Shown here piece by piece: positions 13,324-15,448 of a DNA stretch of 15,448 bases. Position 1 is the stretch's first letter, and every line of letters begins with the position of its first letter. The notes beneath the pieces were generated by a model. It saw only the letters and a list, made by a program, of their open reading frames with translations. It was not told the origin of the DNA and made no database searches. The position numbers and the translations under genes were made by a program. The stretch lies in assembly GCA_964343805.1 (NCBI GenBank), contig CAYFLR010000097.1, positions 1 to 15,448 on the forward strand, given 5' to 3'. This DNA comes from CAYFLR01 sp964343805 (GTDB taxonomy: Bacteria; Bdellovibrionota_B; Oligoflexia; CAYFLR01).

Positions 13324-15351
13324 ATGGTTACGAGATGTATTATGGCTGTGTGTTTGCTAACGTTTTTTATGGCAGGTTGTAAAAAAAGGCCTACAAAGTC
13401 TACACCTCAGGCGATCGCTGAGAAATTAAAAGCGGTGGATGATGCCTTTAAATGCCCTCTCGCCACCCAGACTCCTTTTATAGTGGACCTTAGAAAAGCC
13501 GTAACCGCCCTTAAGACTTCAGTTGAAGCCATGGGATGTGATAAGCAGCCTGAAGGTACCGATTTGAATGTGGGTGGTTATGTTGATCAAATTAAGGGAT
13601 TGGCAGAAAGTGGAACCCAGCTGGTGGAAATGGGTGATAAATATGAGAAGCTCACAACCACAGAAGGGGCCAATCCAGATGAAATTAATGCCATAAGCGC
13701 TCAAGGGGCTGAACTGGCAACTACAGCAGTGAATCAAACTTTGGGCATTCTAAAAATAGCCAATTCTGCGGCCTTTCAAACCAATCGTTGTGTTAAGGAG
13801 CGACTCTCTTTTGCCAAATTCACCATTGCTCTAGTTGACACAGTTAATAATTTAACTCCTTATCTGCTGATGTTTGGTGGTTCAGAAATGGCTCCTTTTG
13901 CCATTGGCGGAAGTATACTCGGCTCAGTATTGCATACTTTCTATGACTTTTTTACTTCCAATCGAATTAACATGAAAGATCCTGCCACACGCGATGCCTT
14001 TGTAAAGAATATGTGTGGATATTTAAGATTACGGAAATCAGTAAAGACATTACAGTATCTTCAATATGCTGGAGTTCCAGACCTAACAAAGAAAATTACT
14101 GCTTTGGAAGGAGAAATTGCTGGTGTTAATGGCAAAATGGTTAAAGCGAAGACTACATTAGATGAAGCCAATTGGGAGAAGAGCCCCAATATGATCAAGG
14201 CCGAAGACGAGTTAAGTCGTTTGGCGCAAGCAGAAAAACTGGTGGCTTTTGATGTGGGTAAACGAAACACCTTGGAGAGTTTTCTCAATCAAAATTCCAG
14301 TGAGATCTTTGCCGCCTTTAAGGAGTTCCTCAATTATCATCGAGATCAGATGAATGATAACAAAAAATTATTCCCTCTTTCCTTAATGGATACCTTTGAT
14401 AATTATGTTTTCAAAGGAGTCAAGCTATCTATTGAGGTAAATTACACACGTCGCAAAGTAGCTCACTTTGTGGAGAATATGCCCGATATCGTAGCCACTG
14501 AAAAAGGCTCAAATGTTCAAGCTATCCGTAAATTTAGAGAGGGAGCCAAAGTTTTAATAGATCAAATGACCGCTCGCATTTTGGAGCAAAAAGCAGCCGC
14601 TCAAAAACTCTATGATGGAGAACTTAATAATCTACCTTTCTACCAAGATTACATAGCTCAAAAGAATCACAAGGGAGAGTTGGAAGAGCAACTCGCGGCC
14701 TTAAAAAAGGAGCGAAAAGAGTTAGAGGCTGAGTTAGCTGTGATCAAAAAAGATTTTGGTTTCCATGTTGCGGCCAGTGATATTTCCTCCGATGTATTTG
14801 ATACCCAAATTGCTCTTTATCGTAACAAGGTGGAAAACTTTCTACTGTTCTATCGACATGATAAAAGCCCAGCTTTGGCGTGGTTAGAGTATGTTGGTAA
14901 ACCAATTGAAGCCCGTTATGATCATCACCTGTCAACCTTAGACGCTTATAATGGTTGGTCGGCAGAACAAAAAACAGCTAAACCTATTGCTCATTGTAAT
15001 ATCAGAGAAAAAATAGTTAACTTGTATGATATTGCTAAGCATCGAGCCTCTTCCTGTAAAATTATGTGTGGTGTTATCTTTCGAGATGGAACTATCTATG
15101 AGAATGATGGCAAAACTTTAAGACCAGAATTTCGAAAATTAGTAGACATTTGTTTGCGAAAAAACAGTTCAATTGTTAAGATGTACGACAAAATTTATAA
15201 CCCAGAGGTTATGAAGAAAATTGAAGAAATCGCCACTTCTTGGAAATCCGATGGATGTGTAGAGAATCAGATGTCCATGAATGAGGATTACAGTGACATT
15301 GAAGATGGTGGGACCCAATTACAAAGACAAGGGGGAAACCCCTTTCGTTAA
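13324..15351 (+). CDS. Large predicted lipoprotein with coiled coils, function unknown
   Basis: A 675-residue exported lipoprotein that I do not recognise. The N-terminus has a lipobox (FMAGC, lipidated Cys19) followed by KKRP, which gives no clear retention signal. The start is good: gaggag lies 6 bases before the ATG. The chain is mostly helical. A glycine-containing hydrophobic stretch at about 179-210 (LLMFGGSEMAPFAIGGSILG and on) could insert in or lie against a membrane. Coiled-coil-like segments lie at about 254-305 (KKITALEGEIAGVNGKM) and 445-477 (GELEEQLAALKKERKELEAE). Mature-part cysteines are at 44, 72, 156, 231, 558, 578, 582, 610 and 645, an odd number, with C-x3-C at 578-582; they may form disulfides in the periplasm. 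The C-terminus is acidic then Gln/Gly-rich. dapA starts 17 bases downstream, so they are probably co-transcribed. No enzymatic motif is visible. Confidence 0.85.
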   Translation: MVTRCIMAVCLLTFFMAGCKKRPTKSTPQAIAEKLKAVDDAFKCPLATQTPFIVDLRKAVTALKTSVEAMGCDKQPEGTDLNVGGYVDQIKGLAESGTQLVEMGDKYEKLTTTEGANPDEINAISAQGAELATTAVNQTLGILKIANSAAFQTNRCVKERLSFAKFTIALVDTVNNLTPYLLMFGGSEMAPFAIGGSILGSVLHTFYDFFTSNRINMKDPATRDAFVKNMCGYLRLRKSVKTLQYLQYAGVPDLTKKITALEGEIAGVNGKMVKAKTTLDEANWEKSPNMIKAEDELSRLAQAEKLVAFDVGKRNTLESFLNQNSSEIFAAFKEFLNYHRDQMNDNKKLFPLSLMDTFDNYVFKGVKLSIEVNYTRRKVAHFVENMPDIVATEKGSNVQAIRKFREGAKVLIDQMTARILEQKAAAQKLYDGELNNLPFYQDYIAQKNHKGELEEQLAALKKERKELEAELAVIKKDFGFHVAASDISSDVFDTQIALYRNKVENFLLFYRHDKSPALAWLEYVGKPIEARYDHHLSTLDAYNGWSAEQKTAKPIAHCNIREKIVNLYDIAKHRASSCKIMCGVIFRDGTIYENDGKTLRPEFRKLVDICLRKNSSIVKMYDKIYNPEVMKKIEEIATSWKSDGCVENQMSMNEDYSDIEDGGTQLQRQGGNPFR

Positions 15352-15356
15352 TCCTT

Positions 15357-15362
15357 AGGAGG
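15357..15362 (+). promoter_or_regulatory. Ribosome binding site that fixes the TTG start of dapA
   Basis: A perfect aggagg lies 6 bases before the TTG at 15369. There is no in-frame ATG between the lipoprotein stop and the conserved DapA start, so this site decides the start. Confidence 0.85.
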
Positions 15363-15368
15363 CCCAAG

Positions 15369-15448
15369 TTGAAACACTCGCTATTTGCAGGAACAGGAAC
15401 AGCAGTTGTCACTCCCTTTGATCAAAATCAAGCAGTGGATTATAACGC
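15369..15448 (+). CDS. dapA: 4-hydroxy-tetrahydrodipicolinate synthase, N-terminal part (cut by window end)
   Basis: Only the first 26 codons are in the window. They read (M)KHSLFAGTGTAVVTPFDQN followed by QAVDYN; GTGTAVVTPF is the typical first beta-strand of DapA and its close aldolase relatives. DapA condenses pyruvate with aspartate semialdehyde in the lysine/diaminopimelate pathway in the cytoplasm, feeding peptidoglycan synthesis. The start codon is TTG behind a perfect aggagg. It lies 17 bases after the lipoprotein gene. The catalytic lysine and other motifs lie outside the window, so a related N-acetylneuraminate lyase-type enzyme cannot be fully excluded. Confidence 0.85.
   Translation, partial: MKHSLFAGTGTAVVTPFDQNQAVDYN

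Overview
The window looks like a piece of chromosome from a Gram-negative bacterium with fairly low GC. It encodes exported proteins with signal peptides, a lipobox lipoprotein, a probable outer-membrane beta-barrel, a periplasmic tail-specific protease and a chemoreceptor, so the cell has an outer membrane and is probably motile. The protein styles (chemoreceptor tip sequence, MetH type, large coiled-coil lipoprotein, WSE-like repeat protein) suggest Bdellovibrionota or a related former deltaproteobacterial lineage. That placement is inference; there is no rRNA or other marker here. No tRNA, rRNA, CRISPR array or intact transposase was seen.

Left part (1-2085): a DUF1207-type beta-barrel gene on the minus strand lies between two inverted copies of a ~55-bp sequence. 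Beside the right copy is the decayed end of a repeat protein with ~60-residue repeats and an in-frame stop. This is the most scrambled part of the window. A clear hairpin terminator at 2050-2077 closes the next transcript.

Chemotaxis part (2091-4400, minus strand): a methyl-accepting chemotaxis protein with an almost missing periplasmic sensor domain is followed 27 bases later by a PstS-like periplasmic binding protein. No PstC, PstA or PstB gene accompanies it. The arrangement invites the idea that the binding protein acts as the receptor's sensor. About 690 bases of mostly non-coding DNA follow upstream, holding one orphan protein fragment (4788-5021).

Housekeeping part (5091-13108): a cysteine desulfurase and the tRNA 2-thiouridylase MnmA form a minus-strand pair. 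The desulfurase supplies persulfide sulfur and MnmA uses it to thiolate the wobble uridine. Diverging from it across 104 bases is cobalamin-dependent methionine synthase (metH), with all expected domains. The two promoters appear to overlap at their -35 boxes, and the desulfurase mRNA may be leaderless. metH converges on prc, the tail-specific protease, with a 35-base tail-to-tail overlap.

Right end (13324-15448): a large lipoprotein of unknown function with coiled coils is followed 17 bases later by the start of dapA (lysine/diaminopimelate pathway), which runs off the window.
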